The position numbers and the translations under genes were made by a program. From UBA4636 sp963650915 (lineage in GTDB: Bacteria > Bacillota > Clostridia > Christensenellales > Borkfalkiaceae), in NCBI GenBank assembly GCA_963650915.1, contig CAVJMJ010000009.1, forward strand, positions 17,570 to 81,569: a stretch of 64,000 nucleotides of DNA, given 5' to 3'. Positions 52,844 through 61,434 of the stretch are shown one piece after another. Numbering within the stretch: position 1 is the stretch's first letter; every line of letters begins with the position of its first letter. The notes under the pieces are model-generated. The model was given only the letters and a program-made list of their open reading frames with translations, had not been told where the DNA came from and ran no database searches.

Positions 52844-52938
52844 CGTATCTTTTTTTACTCTGATAACACGCACATCGTCACGCCTATATAAGCACAATAC
52901 ACAGTCTAACGACAATTGTAAACTTGCTCAAAACTGCC

Positions 52939-52968
52939 GTTAACGGGCTTATAGGTCGACTTTATAAA
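52939..52968 (+). repeat. AACGGGCTTATAG motif, copy 1
   Basis: GTTAACGGGCTTATAGGTCG followed by ACTTTATA; overlaps the ROK kinase stop codon. Confidence 0.8.
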
Positions 52969-53921
52969 TTTTCGGAACGCATTTCGGCAAGTCGTACGGC
53001 ACCGTAAACGCCTGCGTCGTTACCGAGTTTTGCGATTTCCAATTTAATGGGAGCATAGTCGGTTCCGCCGAATATATTTTTTTCGACGAGTTTTTTAAGT
53101 GGTTTTAAAATCAAATCGCCTGCACCCGAAACTCCTCCTCCGATTATAACGAGTTCGGGACGGAATTCGTTGCACAAATTCAAAACACCTTCCGAAAGAT
53201 ATTTAACATATTGATTGACAACTCTTTTTGCGGTGGCATCACCCATAGTCAACCCGTCGAAAGCGGTTTTTCCGTCTACTTTGTTTATATCTCCGCCGAC
53301 TATTTGCCAAAGCGCACTTTGTTTGTTCTTTTCCATAGCCGCTTTTGTCTGACGAATAAGCGCAGTTGCCGAAGCATAAGCTTCGAAACAACCCTTTCTA
53401 CCGCAAGTGCATTGCACACCGCCCATTTTAATTACACCATGACCGATTTCGGCACCTACCGATTTATAACCTTCAAAAAGTTTGCCGTCGATTATGATAC
53501 CTCCCCCAACGCCGGTGCCGAGAGTGATAAAAATTACGTTTTGACAGGGGCAGTCCGATCCGAAATATTGTTCACCCAAAGCGGCAACGTTAGCGTCGTT
53601 AGCGATAAACGTCGGCACGTTTACGTATTTACGGATTTCATTGCAAACTTCGGCGTTGCGGAAGCCTAAATTACCGTTATATACGACGATACCGTTTTGA
53701 CTGTCGACCGCTCCCGGGGAACCTACGCCTATAGCAGAAACGGTGACTTCGCTTTCACGTTGTAACTTTAAAACAAGTTGTGCCATATCCTTGCAAATTG
53801 CTTGATAAGGTCTTTCTTTACCCGTCGGAATTTTATCCTTGGCAATCATATTTCCTTTTTCGTCTATAATTGCGCCCTTAACGAAGGTGCCTCCGAGATC
53901 CAAACCTGCGTAATACTTCAT
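52962..53921 (-). CDS. ROK-family glucokinase
   Basis: 319 residues. ATP-binding DLGGTFVKGAIID at the start, GTGVGGGIIIDGKLF, and the ROK zinc motif CTCGRKGCFEAYAS. Sugar pocket GHGVIKMGG matches glucokinases. Phosphorylates glucose (or another hexose) in the cytosol. No DNA-binding domain, so an enzyme rather than a NagC-type repressor. Monocistronic. Confidence 0.93.
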   Translation of the reverse strand: MKYYAGLDLGGTFVKGAIIDEKGNMIAKDKIPTGKERPYQAICKDMAQLVLKLQRESEVTVSAIGVGSPGAVDSQNGIVVYNGNLGFRNAEVCNEIRKYVNVPTFIANDANVAALGEQYFGSDCPCQNVIFITLGTGVGGGIIIDGKLFEGYKSVGAEIGHGVIKMGGVQCTCGRKGCFEAYASATALIRQTKAAMEKNKQSALWQIVGGDINKVDGKTAFDGLTMGDATAKRVVNQYVKYLSEGVLNLCNEFRPELVIIGGGVSGAGDLILKPLKKLVEKNIFGGTDYAPIKLEIAKLGNDAGVYGAVRLAEMRSENL

Positions 53922-53945
53922 TTTATCGTCTCCTTTTATTTGTTT

Positions 53946-53974
53946 ATTATATCACAAACGATAACTATTTGCAA
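53946..53974 (-). promoter_or_regulatory. Promoter of the ROK kinase
   Basis: TTGCAA, 17-base spacer, TATAAT on the minus strand. Confidence 0.75.
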
Positions 53975-54100
53975 TAGAATTTTCGGTTTTAAGAATAAAA
54001 TCGAATACCGCTACCCAAATAAAGTCATTTTTTACGAGTATAATACTTTTGTCGCTCATCTTCGATAAAAAGCAGACTTTTGGCGAAATTTACTAAAATT

Positions 54101-54147
54101 ATTCGATAACGGGCTTATAGGCTTACTTTCATATTATTTACACATAA
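54101..54147 (+). repeat. AACGGGCTTATAG motif, copy 2
   Basis: GATAACGGGCTTATAGGCTT followed by ACTTTCATAT and an ACACATAA end; 109 bases before copy 3. Confidence 0.9.
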
Positions 54148-54209
54148 CATAAAGTTCTTTGGCTTACATGTTTTGAATGTGAAAGTAATTGTAAAATAAT
54201 TTTAAATTT

Positions 54210-54256
54210 GTCTGATAACGGGCTTATAGACTTACTTTCATATACAACACACATAA
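54210..54256 (+). repeat. AACGGGCTTATAG motif, copy 3
   Basis: GATAACGGGCTTATAGACTT followed by ACTTTCATAT; one base different from copy 2 over 28 bases. Confidence 0.9.
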
Positions 54257-54283
54257 AAAAGACGGCTTTAAGTCGTCTTTTTT
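54255..54283. terminator. Bidirectional terminator
   Basis: AAAAAAGACG / CGTCTTTTTT hairpin. It may terminate the SDR transcript from the right, though 180 bases beyond the stop. Confidence 0.7.
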
Positions 54284-54459
54284 ATAATTTAACGTTATTT
54301 AAATTTCTTCGTCGGTTTTGCAGAACATTTTTTTACACGTTTTGCAGTACGTTTTTACGTTTTTTTGGTACGTTTTATCGTAAAATTCTCCGCATTATTT
54401 CGGCAATATTATATATTTGCGATCTATGATTTACGATTAAAATTTACATGACTTTAAAG

Positions 54460-55206
54460 TTAAGATCTTGCCAAGCCGTCGACGCTTAAAACGACGCCGG
54501 TAATATAACTTGCTTTTTCGCTTGCCAAAAAGACGAATGCGTTGGCAATGTCTAAGGGTTCGGCTATTCTTCTTAACGGGATCTGTTTTATCAAAGGTTC
54601 GACGAATTGTTTCGGAACTGCTTTAAACATATCGGTATCGGTTATCCCGGGGGCGACTGCGTTTACCCTTATGCCGTAAGGGCCTAACTCTCTTGCAAGC
54701 GACAAAGTCATGCCGTTTACCGCAAATTTACTCGTAGGATAGGCAACGCCGGACGGTTGTCCGTATATACTTACCATGCTCGAAGTATTCAAAATAACGC
54801 CGAACTTACGATTTTTCATCCCGTCTACGACGGCGCGCGTGCAATTAAAAACGCCCTTTACGTTTAAATCCATGACTTTATCGAACGCTTCTTCGGTGTA
54901 AGCATCGAATGGTTGATTTGCCGATATTCCTGCGTTGTTTACGAGAATATCTATTCTCCCGAAGTCTCTTTCAATCTTTGAAAATTCGGCTTTTACGCTA
55001 TCGTAATTTGTTAAATCGGGATAAATGCCAAAAACCTGCCATTCGGGGTTTTCATCCTTTAACGTCTCAACCGCTTTATCCGCAGTTTCCTTTTTGGAAG
55101 CGCACAAAACGACCGTTGCGCCCTCTTTTAAAAATTCCTTAACCGTTGCAAAACCTATACCGCGCGATCCGCCCGTTACGACTGCAATTTTTCCGTCAAG
55201 CAACAT
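54460..55206 (-). CDS. SDR-family oxidoreductase (FabG-like)
   Basis: 248 residues. Classical short-chain dehydrogenase: TGGSRGIG cofactor motif, NNAGIS, catalytic Ser in NTSSMVSIYG and YPTSKFA (Tyr-x3-Lys). The arginine-lysine pattern near the cofactor loop (CASKKE) suggests NADPH. Could be a 3-oxoacyl-ACP reductase or an alcohol/sugar dehydrogenase; it is not near fatty-acid genes, so substrate is open. Start set at the ATG behind GGAG. Confidence 0.88.
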   Translation of the reverse strand: MLLDGKIAVVTGGSRGIGFATVKEFLKEGATVVLCASKKETADKAVETLKDENPEWQVFGIYPDLTNYDSVKAEFSKIERDFGRIDILVNNAGISANQPFDAYTEEAFDKVMDLNVKGVFNCTRAVVDGMKNRKFGVILNTSSMVSIYGQPSGVAYPTSKFAVNGMTLSLARELGPYGIRVNAVAPGITDTDMFKAVPKQFVEPLIKQIPLRRIAEPLDIANAFVFLASEKASYITGVVLSVDGLARS

Positions 55207-55255
55207 ATTAAAAACTCCTTCGATTTTACTTGTAAGGCAAACCATTCCGTTCACC

Positions 55256-55292
55256 TTAGACGTATTATAACATTTTTCTTCGTCTAAATCAA
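55256..55292 (-). promoter_or_regulatory. SDR promoter with inverted-repeat operator
   Basis: TTGATT, 17-base spacer, TATAAT on the minus strand. TTAGACG at 55256 and CGTCTAA at 55281 form a perfect inverted repeat bracketing the -10, a likely repressor site. Confidence 0.6.
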
Positions 55293-55383
55293 TCGATTTT
55301 TCGTTATAACCGTAGTCACGCCTTTTAGTTTAACCGAATAAACCGAAGATTTTCTTACTTATATTCCGTAACGGCTTTTCATC

Positions 55384-55443
55384 GTCAATAATTAGCATAT
55401 TTTAAGGTCAATAATTGACATATTTCAAAGGGCTTGTTATAAT
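55384..55443 (+). promoter_or_regulatory. Promoter of the 991-residue gene with 23-base direct repeat
   Basis: TTGACA (55415), 17-base spacer, TATAAT (55438). GTCAATAATT begins two similar 23-base units at 55384 and 55407; the second contains the -35. A leader of about 130 bases with small hairpins follows. Confidence 0.7.
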
Positions 55444-55579
55444 AGTAACGGTATACGTGCGTTAATAGTCTTTTCACGGCAAAGACATGCACGTCTTTAC
55501 ATTAAAAAAACAATTGCCTCGATAACTATGTAATATTATCTTTATGATATTATCGACGCAAACAAAAAACGGAGTCAAC

Positions 55580-58555
55580 ATGGTTTATACTGTAATTTCC
55601 ATCGTATGCATCGTCATATTGCTTTTACTGTTCGTAAACGTAGTTTACAGAATTGCGACTTTAAAAAGACCTGACAGGATTGCCTATATAAAGAACTTTA
55701 AAAACGGCAAATTCTTTTTGGTATACCTTGCCGCTTACCCACTTTGCTATATAGCCGAAAGATACAGCGGTATGGAAATCGGGGCTTCATTCTTCGTTGC
55801 ACTAAAGGACGCAATCGACCTCGTAGTGGTTAAATTCGATTTTTCCACCCCCTTATTTAAAGAAAACACGGCGTATTACGTTGCCGTTTACGTTTGCCTC
55901 GTTTTGGTTACACTTAACACGTTCATGCTCTCTGCTTCTGTGTTTTGGCAAATGATTTCAAACGGAATTTCTCTTGCCTCTTTTAATAAAGGAAAAACCG
56001 ATAAATGCATTATTATAGGCTACAACGACAAAAGCGTTTCCCTTTACAAATCGTGCTATGACAAAAAACTGATGGTCGGCGTTTTCAAAAAAGAGCAATG
56101 CGACAAAATGTACGTAGATAATATCACGTACAAAAGCGTAAACAAGGAAACCCTTTTGTTTGACTGGCTTGACGACGAACTCGATTACCTTTTTAAAAAA
56201 TTTAAAGGCACTAACGCAAAACTTAACATTATCGTAAACACGGGTTTGGACGCTACAAACCTCGATATGTGCGGTAGATTCGTTAATTTTATAAAATCAC
56301 GCGGACCGGTGAGATGTTCCAAATTACACAAAAAACAAATTGAAGGATATAATGAAACAAAAGTTAATGTAGAATATGATGATTGCAATCCGTTTTGCAT
56401 GATTACCATGAATTTCGGAAAAATAGCCGAGCTTTCTAAACACGAATCTAAGCCGGCACCGAAATCTACGATACTTGGCTTCAATAACCTTAGTAATTTG
56501 TTTACCTCGTTTATCGGAAATTTTGAAACACCCTTAGACGGTACGAAATACCTTTCAACCGCCGATAGCGACGCTCTCGACAGTTATACGGCATTCTATA
56601 ATAAAGCCGTAGAACTTTACAATTGTTCTCTCGTTCCTTTTACCAAGAACATAAATAACGATCTTTCTCGTAGTGCGGTGATAGGTTTAAATAAACCGTA
56701 CACCGTGACTTTTGGCTCAGACGTAAGCCCGAAACTCGTTGATTTCAAATCGGTCATAGCAAGATTGTTCGGGTTTAAGTCTACCTCTAATTTTACCAAG
56801 TACGCACAAAAACTTGCCGATAAGCACGCCAAGTATAGAGATAATACCTCTAATTTTGCAACTATGAACAAGGCGTTGACAAACGGCTGTTTTTATACCG
56901 ACAACGGTTCCTTTGTATTTCCCATCGTCGTCAAAAACGAATTGTCGGACACAGTCTTAACATATTTAATTATAGATACCGAAGGTCTTGTGTCCGTTTG
57001 GGTGAACGACATTACCGCCGCACTTAAGGCAACTAACTTCAATAATTCTTATCATGAAGATAAGATAATAAATAATGAACTATATTGCAAAAATACACTT
57101 TTCGTGACGGATTCCTTTATCAACAATATCGATATGTACGTTTACGGCGACAGAGAGTACGAGGACGTTTACGAGAAATACGAGGAGCAATCGTTGGGCT
57201 GTTTGCATTACATCAGCGAACACAAACAAATTGCCATCGACCTTATCGACAAACATCCGTTTACCGAGTTTATGACCGATAAACACTTTGACAAAGAAAC
57301 TTCCCTTTTGCGCCCGAATACAAAAATAAACGTTGCCCTCGTAGGCTTCGGAAAGGTCAACCAACAAGTATTTTTGACTTCGGTTGCAAATAATCAATTC
57401 TTAAAAGCAGACGAAAACGGCAATCCCGTTTTTTACCCCGTCACCTATCACCTTTTCGACAGAAACGAAACGGGCGAACATAAAAACATTAACCACACCT
57501 ATTATCGATACGAGCATGTATTTTTCGACGGCGAAAAGCCTAAGGTCGACGTAAACGATTATTTGCCCCTACCGCCCATTCCTGCGATTTCTCGATATTC
57601 AAGCACGGATATAAACTCGCTTGATTTTTACGACATAATAAAAGATGCGCTTTCGGGCGATGATACCGCACTTAACTTTATCGTGGTTGCCTTGGGAAAC
57701 GACTATATCAACATCGATATGGCTAATAAACTCGTTGCGAAACTACGCGAATGGAAACTCGATAATGCGAGAGTTTTCGTGAGAATAAGAGAGCCGAAAG
57801 TTTTTGAAAAATCTTCGCTTTCCACCGACCCGAAAATCTGCGTTTCTTTCGGCAACGAAAGAGACGTCGTCTTCGATTATGCACACGTAACGAACGAAAA
57901 GTTTACCGAGATGGCTATAATGCGAAGTTTCTATTATCACCTCGAGCATGACATGAAGCGTTCAAAAATCACACCCGAGGATAGACAAAAATCACGCAAT
58001 TCATGGCATAAAAAATGTAATATCGTCCAAAAAGAATCCAACATGTACGGCGTATTGAGTTTAAAACTAAAACTCAACCTTATGGGTCTTAGTTACGTTG
58101 AAAAATCGAGTGAACTAAACGGACTTAGTTACGACGAGTACATGGAAATTTACGCCAAGAACGATATGCCTGACGTCGAAACCGTTGACGGCACCAAACA
58201 AGGCATAGTCTATCCCGCCGTATTTAAAGATTCGAGACGCAAAAATCTTGCCGTTTTGGAACACTACCGCTGGAACGCCTATATGATAATGAACGGGTTT
58301 ATCCCCTCAACTAAAGATGTAATCTTAAACGAGGTCGACGAAAACGGAAAGCACACCAACGGTAAAAGTTACAGTATTCGCCGTCACGGAAACCTTACTA
58401 CTTTCGACGGTTTATACGAATTCAGAAAATTGGTAGCCGCACGCGATAAAGTTCCCGAAATAGAAAAGGACGTTATCAAATACGATTATCAACATTTGGA
58501 CGGAGCGTACGAACTTTTAGACGACAACGGCTATAAGATAGTAAAAATACAATAA
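55580..58555 (+). CDS. Large membrane protein with two Rossmann-like domains and a RyR-like C-terminus
   Basis: 991 residues, start at the ATG behind CGGAG. Three N-terminal membrane helices (about 3-25, 48-66, 98-122), as in a pore or sensor. A first Rossmann-like domain begins DKCIIIGYNDKSV (about 140); a long middle region (250-570) is unlike anything I know; a second nucleotide-binding-type fold begins INVALVGFGKVNQQVF (about 590) and continues to FIVVALGNDYINIDMANKL. Near the end LAVLEHYRWNAYMIMNGF resembles the RyR domain. The layout recalls TrkA/RCK-gated channels. It has its own promoter and terminator. Function not known. Confidence 0.65.
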   Translation: MVYTVISIVCIVILLLLFVNVVYRIATLKRPDRIAYIKNFKNGKFFLVYLAAYPLCYIAERYSGMEIGASFFVALKDAIDLVVVKFDFSTPLFKENTAYYVAVYVCLVLVTLNTFMLSASVFWQMISNGISLASFNKGKTDKCIIIGYNDKSVSLYKSCYDKKLMVGVFKKEQCDKMYVDNITYKSVNKETLLFDWLDDELDYLFKKFKGTNAKLNIIVNTGLDATNLDMCGRFVNFIKSRGPVRCSKLHKKQIEGYNETKVNVEYDDCNPFCMITMNFGKIAELSKHESKPAPKSTILGFNNLSNLFTSFIGNFETPLDGTKYLSTADSDALDSYTAFYNKAVELYNCSLVPFTKNINNDLSRSAVIGLNKPYTVTFGSDVSPKLVDFKSVIARLFGFKSTSNFTKYAQKLADKHAKYRDNTSNFATMNKALTNGCFYTDNGSFVFPIVVKNELSDTVLTYLIIDTEGLVSVWVNDITAALKATNFNNSYHEDKIINNELYCKNTLFVTDSFINNIDMYVYGDREYEDVYEKYEEQSLGCLHYISEHKQIAIDLIDKHPFTEFMTDKHFDKETSLLRPNTKINVALVGFGKVNQQVFLTSVANNQFLKADENGNPVFYPVTYHLFDRNETGEHKNINHTYYRYEHVFFDGEKPKVDVNDYLPLPPIPAISRYSSTDINSLDFYDIIKDALSGDDTALNFIVVALGNDYINIDMANKLVAKLREWKLDNARVFVRIREPKVFEKSSLSTDPKICVSFGNERDVVFDYAHVTNEKFTEMAIMRSFYYHLEHDMKRSKITPEDRQKSRNSWHKKCNIVQKESNMYGVLSLKLKLNLMGLSYVEKSSELNGLSYDEYMEIYAKNDMPDVETVDGTKQGIVYPAVFKDSRRKNLAVLEHYRWNAYMIMNGFIPSTKDVILNEVDENGKHTNGKSYSIRRHGNLTTFDGLYEFRKLVAARDKVPEIEKDVIKYDYQHLDGAYELLDDNGYKIVKIQ

Positions 58556-58557
58556 TT

Positions 58558-58587
58558 GCCCGATAACGGGCTTATAGACGGTTTTAT
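58558..58587 (+). repeat. AACGGGCTTATAG motif, copy 4
   Basis: CCCGATAACGGGCTTATAGA followed by CGGTTTTATA, three bases after the stop of the 991-residue gene. Confidence 0.85.
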
Positions 58588-58624
58588 AAAAAACCATTCG
58601 CCTAAATTCGGCGAATGGTTTTTT
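58588..58624. terminator. Terminator of the 991-residue gene
   Basis: AAAAAACCATTCGCC / GGCGAATGGTTTTTT symmetric hairpin. Confidence 0.9.
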
Positions 58625-58726
58625 ATAATAAGATAATTTCTTTTGTTTTATACTGAGGTTATTTCTATTACGTCCGTCTAACGGCATCGGCGGTAACTAC
58701 GCTCGTTTTATCGTCTTGTCTCGGTA

Positions 58727-58890
58727 GAATAACTCGCTCAATCGCCATATCGGCGTTAGCAATGTTCGTTCAATCTACAACGTCGGCGATAGAATCACTC
58801 ACTCAACCTACAACGTCTGCGTTAGCAATGTTCGCTTAATCGGCAATGTCGGCGGTAGCAATGTTCGCTCAATCAACAACGTCGTCGGTT
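58727..58890. repeat. 33-base tandem array over the glycosyltransferase stop codon
   Basis: Five units of 33 bases (first 32), starting at 58727, 58759, 58792, 58825 and 58858, 70-85 percent alike, each with GCAATGTTCGCTCAATC-like first half. The last contains the stop codon (TCA at 58869) and five final codons. No spacers, so not CRISPR. Confidence 0.95.
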
Positions 58891-60296
58891 TTATCCGTAA
58901 GATTTTCGTTAGCGGCTTTGTCGTTCGTTTTATTTACCGCACCGTCTTTGTTTTCAACCGTTTGAGAATCCGCTTTCATATCTTCGATGGAAAGATTTTC
59001 ATTGTGCAAAATAGGCCTCCAAACGATCTTTTTATAGCGGAATATTGCCCCGACGGATACGGGAATGTAGGTATACATAAAGAACGGGAAGGTAAACAAA
59101 TACAGAATTTTTTTAAACGGGTTGCAGATTATCTTTTTCCATTCGGTAATAGTTATCAATAGTCCGAAAACGAATATTATCGGGTAGAACATCAATAAAG
59201 TCGAACCGAATTGTTCCAAAGCGTACAAAACCGCATTCATATCGCCCATTGTCGATGCGATGATTGCTATAACGGGATAAAACAGCAAGCAACCTATCGT
59301 CAAAAACAAAGCGGGGAAAAGCGTGGTAAACATATCCCAGCAGGAAAAGTTACCGAAAGAGCCTTTAACTAATTTGCCGAAGTACTTATACAAAACCTGA
59401 TAATAACCTTTCGCCCATCTTTCGCGTTGTACGTAAGACTGTTTAAAGGTAGTCGGTTGTTCGTCGTAGAATTCCGCAGAACCGCAATAACCTGCTTTAC
59501 GCCCGGTGGTTGCAAAATCGGTTGCACATTCGACGTCTTCCGTCATGGTAAAGAACTTCCAGTTATCGTATTCTTTGACGACCTTTTGGGAAATCAAAAA
59601 GCCCGTACCGCCGATTGCGCATGAGGTATGCAAAATCATACGAGAGTTGTTAAGATGACGGGCTTCGTGCAAAAACCACAAGCCGTAACCCGAACTAATC
59701 CAGTTTTTGCCGAAGTTTTTGGAGTTACGGTAACTCGTTATGAGTTCGTAACCGTCGTCGTAAACTTTGTTTATTTCGGTTATAAAGTTAGGTTTTACTA
59801 TATTGTCGGCATCGAAGATTATATACGCCTCGGGAACGATATCTTTATACCTTTCCTCTGTGTGCAGTTTGGTGAACAAATAATTGAGGGCATAGCCTTT
59901 ACCGATATGTTCGGTGTCGTTACGCTCAAAAACGTAACAACCTTTGTCACGGCATATTTGAGCGGTGGAATCGGTACAGTTATCGGCAATTACGAAAATT
60001 TTGTAGAGGTCTTTGGGGTAGTCGCTTTTTTGAAGACTGTCTATAAGATTGCCAATTACGGCTTCTTCGTTTCTTGCTGACACAACGACGCCCATCGTGT
60101 GTTGTTTATACTCTTTTTTCTTCGGCTTTTTGTGATAAAGCGTGCCGAGTATGAGGTAAAACCATTGATGCAAATACATCAAAAAGAATATTAGACTTAA
60201 AAGATTGGAAACCCAATAAATAACGCAATGGAGGGTAGTTTGCCCGTCCAAATTGCTATATAAAGTTCCCCGTATTAAATCGATAATGATGCCCAT
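58869..60296 (-). CDS. Membrane-bound family 2 glycosyltransferase
   Basis: 475 residues. A GT2 catalytic domain with VVSARNEEAVIGNLIDSL, DNCTDST, IFDADN (metal-binding DxD) and the TEDVE / QRERWAKG pair (Q-x2-RW) seen in processive enzymes, flanked by one N-terminal and about three C-terminal membrane helices. Probably polymerises or transfers sugars at the inner membrane face (exopolysaccharide or lipid glycosylation). The last 45 residues are low-complexity and acidic (NKDGAVNKTNDKAANENLTD) and end in the tandem array. Confidence 0.88.
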   Translation of the reverse strand: MGIIIDLIRGTLYSNLDGQTTLHCVIYWVSNLLSLIFFLMYLHQWFYLILGTLYHKKPKKKEYKQHTMGVVVSARNEEAVIGNLIDSLQKSDYPKDLYKIFVIADNCTDSTAQICRDKGCYVFERNDTEHIGKGYALNYLFTKLHTEERYKDIVPEAYIIFDADNIVKPNFITEINKVYDDGYELITSYRNSKNFGKNWISSGYGLWFLHEARHLNNSRMILHTSCAIGGTGFLISQKVVKEYDNWKFFTMTEDVECATDFATTGRKAGYCGSAEFYDEQPTTFKQSYVQRERWAKGYYQVLYKYFGKLVKGSFGNFSCWDMFTTLFPALFLTIGCLLFYPVIAIIASTMGDMNAVLYALEQFGSTLLMFYPIIFVFGLLITITEWKKIICNPFKKILYLFTFPFFMYTYIPVSVGAIFRYKKIVWRPILHNENLSIEDMKADSQTVENKDGAVNKTNDKAANENLTDKTDDVVD

Positions 60297-60341
60297 AAAT
60301 AATCCTTTTACGAGATTTTATTTTTCGCTTAACGGTAAAGC

Positions 60342-60367
60342 AAGCGCTTAATTATAAAATTAAGCGC
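60342..60367. terminator. Hairpin after the DUF1292 gene
   Basis: AGCGCTTAATT / AATTAAGCGCT stem; no good T run, so a weak terminator or RNA-end hairpin. Confidence 0.45.
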
Positions 60368-60369
60368 TA

Positions 60370-60398
60370 AAAACGGGCTTATAGCCCAACTTTTATGT
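60370..60398 (+). repeat. AACGGGCTTATAG motif, copy 5
   Basis: AAAAACGGGCTTATAGCCCA followed by ACTTTTATG, ten bases beyond the DUF1292 stop. Here GGGCT-TAT-AGCCC makes a small hairpin. Confidence 0.8.
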
Positions 60399-60408
60399 TT
60401 TAAGAATA

Positions 60409-60774
60409 TTAGTCGTGGCAGTGGTCGTGATGATGACAGCAAGCGCAATCGTCATCGTCGCATTCTTCCTCGTCCATCATGTCGCAAAATTCCTGATAAA
60501 CGGCGTCTAAAAGGTCGTCGTCCAAAACGGGGACGAGTTCTTCTTCACCGGGGTTACCGGTTATCTCGTAAATAATGAGTTCGTCGGGGTCGATACCTTC
60601 AAGTTCTTCTGCCGGGACGAAGAAAGCAAAAAATCTATCTTCGTATTTTATGGTATCGAGATGATAAAACTTCATAACTTTACCGTTTTCGTCGGAAAAT
60701 TCAACTACTTCGGCGTCTTCACATTCGCAATTGTCGTTTTCGCAATTATCGTTCATTTTGATTTCGTCGCTCAT
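60409..60774 (-). CDS. DUF1292 protein with Asp/Cys/His tail
   Basis: 121 residues. The core (VVEFSDENGKVMKFYHLDTI to FCDMMDEE) fits DUF1292, small proteins that follow yqgF in Firmicutes. The N-terminus has NDNCENDNCECED and the C-terminus ends ECDDDDCACCHHHDHCHD, a likely metal-binding tail unusual for the family and similar in composition to the tail of the protein at 22804. Two bases behind ruvX. Function unknown. Confidence 0.85.
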   Translation of the reverse strand: MSDEIKMNDNCENDNCECEDAEVVEFSDENGKVMKFYHLDTIKYEDRFFAFFVPAEELEGIDPDELIIYEITGNPGEEELVPVLDDDLLDAVYQEFCDMMDEEECDDDDCACCHHHDHCHD

Positions 60775-60776
60775 TT

Positions 60777-61199
60777 TTAATGCTCCTTGTTTTTAAGTTT
60801 GTTTATGTAATCTTCCAAAATATAGGAAGCGGCGATACTGTCCACGTAATTTTTACGGTCTTCCCTTCTAACGTTTGCCGAAATCAAATCACGCGTGGCA
60901 AGTTTTGTGGTAAATCTTTCATCGTTGGTTACGACGGGTATGTCTGTCGCATTTTTAAGCGCGTCTATAAAAGACGACGTAACAGCCGTCTGACTCGACG
61001 GCGAACCGTCAAAATTAACGGGTAACCCGCAAACTATCGTTGTTGCCGAAACGTCTTTGGCAAGAGAAACGAGTGCAAGAATATCTTTTTGAAAATTTTT
61101 GCGCCAATACGTTTTTTGGGGAAGTGCCATCGTCATAAAAGGATCGGAGACGGCAACCCCTATGCGCTTATCGCCTATATCGAAACAAATTAACTTCAT
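60777..61199 (-). CDS. ruvX: Putative pre-16S rRNA nuclease / Holliday junction resolvase-like (YqgF)
   Basis: 140 residues, normal length. RNase H-like fold with DIGDKRIGVAVSDP at the start, VCGLPVNFDGS, and NDERFTT and DSIAASYILEDY acidic blocks. Processes the 16S 5' end in E. coli. First gene of a two-gene unit with the DUF1292 protein; promoter just upstream. Confidence 0.95.
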   Translation of the reverse strand: MKLICFDIGDKRIGVAVSDPFMTMALPQKTYWRKNFQKDILALVSLAKDVSATTIVCGLPVNFDGSPSSQTAVTSSFIDALKNATDIPVVTNDERFTTKLATRDLISANVRREDRKNYVDSIAASYILEDYINKLKNKEH

Positions 61200-61216
61200 A
61201 ACCTATCGTGTAGACC

Positions 61217-61245
61217 ATTATAACAAAAAAAACGGCATATATCAA
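61217..61245 (-). promoter_or_regulatory. Promoter of ruvX-DUF1292
   Basis: TTGATA, 17-base spacer, TATAAT on the minus strand. Confidence 0.7.
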
Positions 61246-61434
61246 GCGTTTTTTACACTTTAGCAAATAATATTAACACAAAGGTTAAAACTGTACAATT
61301 AAAATTATAAAAAAGTTTGCATCGTTTGTACCGTTTTTGCCGTTTTACATTATTTCCCGTTAAATTAAAAGAATATACCGATGACGACGGCACATAATAT
61401 TATCGGGTAATTTTACCCGTCGGAGGACTATAAA

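Larger units (their letters stand above)
53922..54459. other. 538-base gap between ROK kinase and SDR genes
   Basis: Holds the ROK promoter, two copies of the AACGGGCTTATAG motif and one terminator hairpin. The part at 54300-54420 has loose repeats around TTTTGCAG-ACGTTTTT; no gene seen. Confidence 0.6.
58556..58868. other. 313-base convergent gap
   Basis: Holds motif copy 4, the terminator at 58588 and most of the 33-base tandem array. Nothing else seen. Confidence 0.7.

Noticed and set aside
54208..54429. Plus-strand frame in the gap before the SDR gene
   Set aside because: It starts in a repeat motif and runs through a terminator hairpin; composition is not coding-like.
55455..55579. c-di-GMP-like riboswitch in the leader of the 991-residue gene
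   Set aside because: CACGGCAAA resembles one conserved block, but the second block and terminator are missing.
58727..58890. CRISPR-like 33-base periodic repeat
   Set aside because: Units abut with no spacers and differ from each other; no cas genes are near. It is a tandem array.
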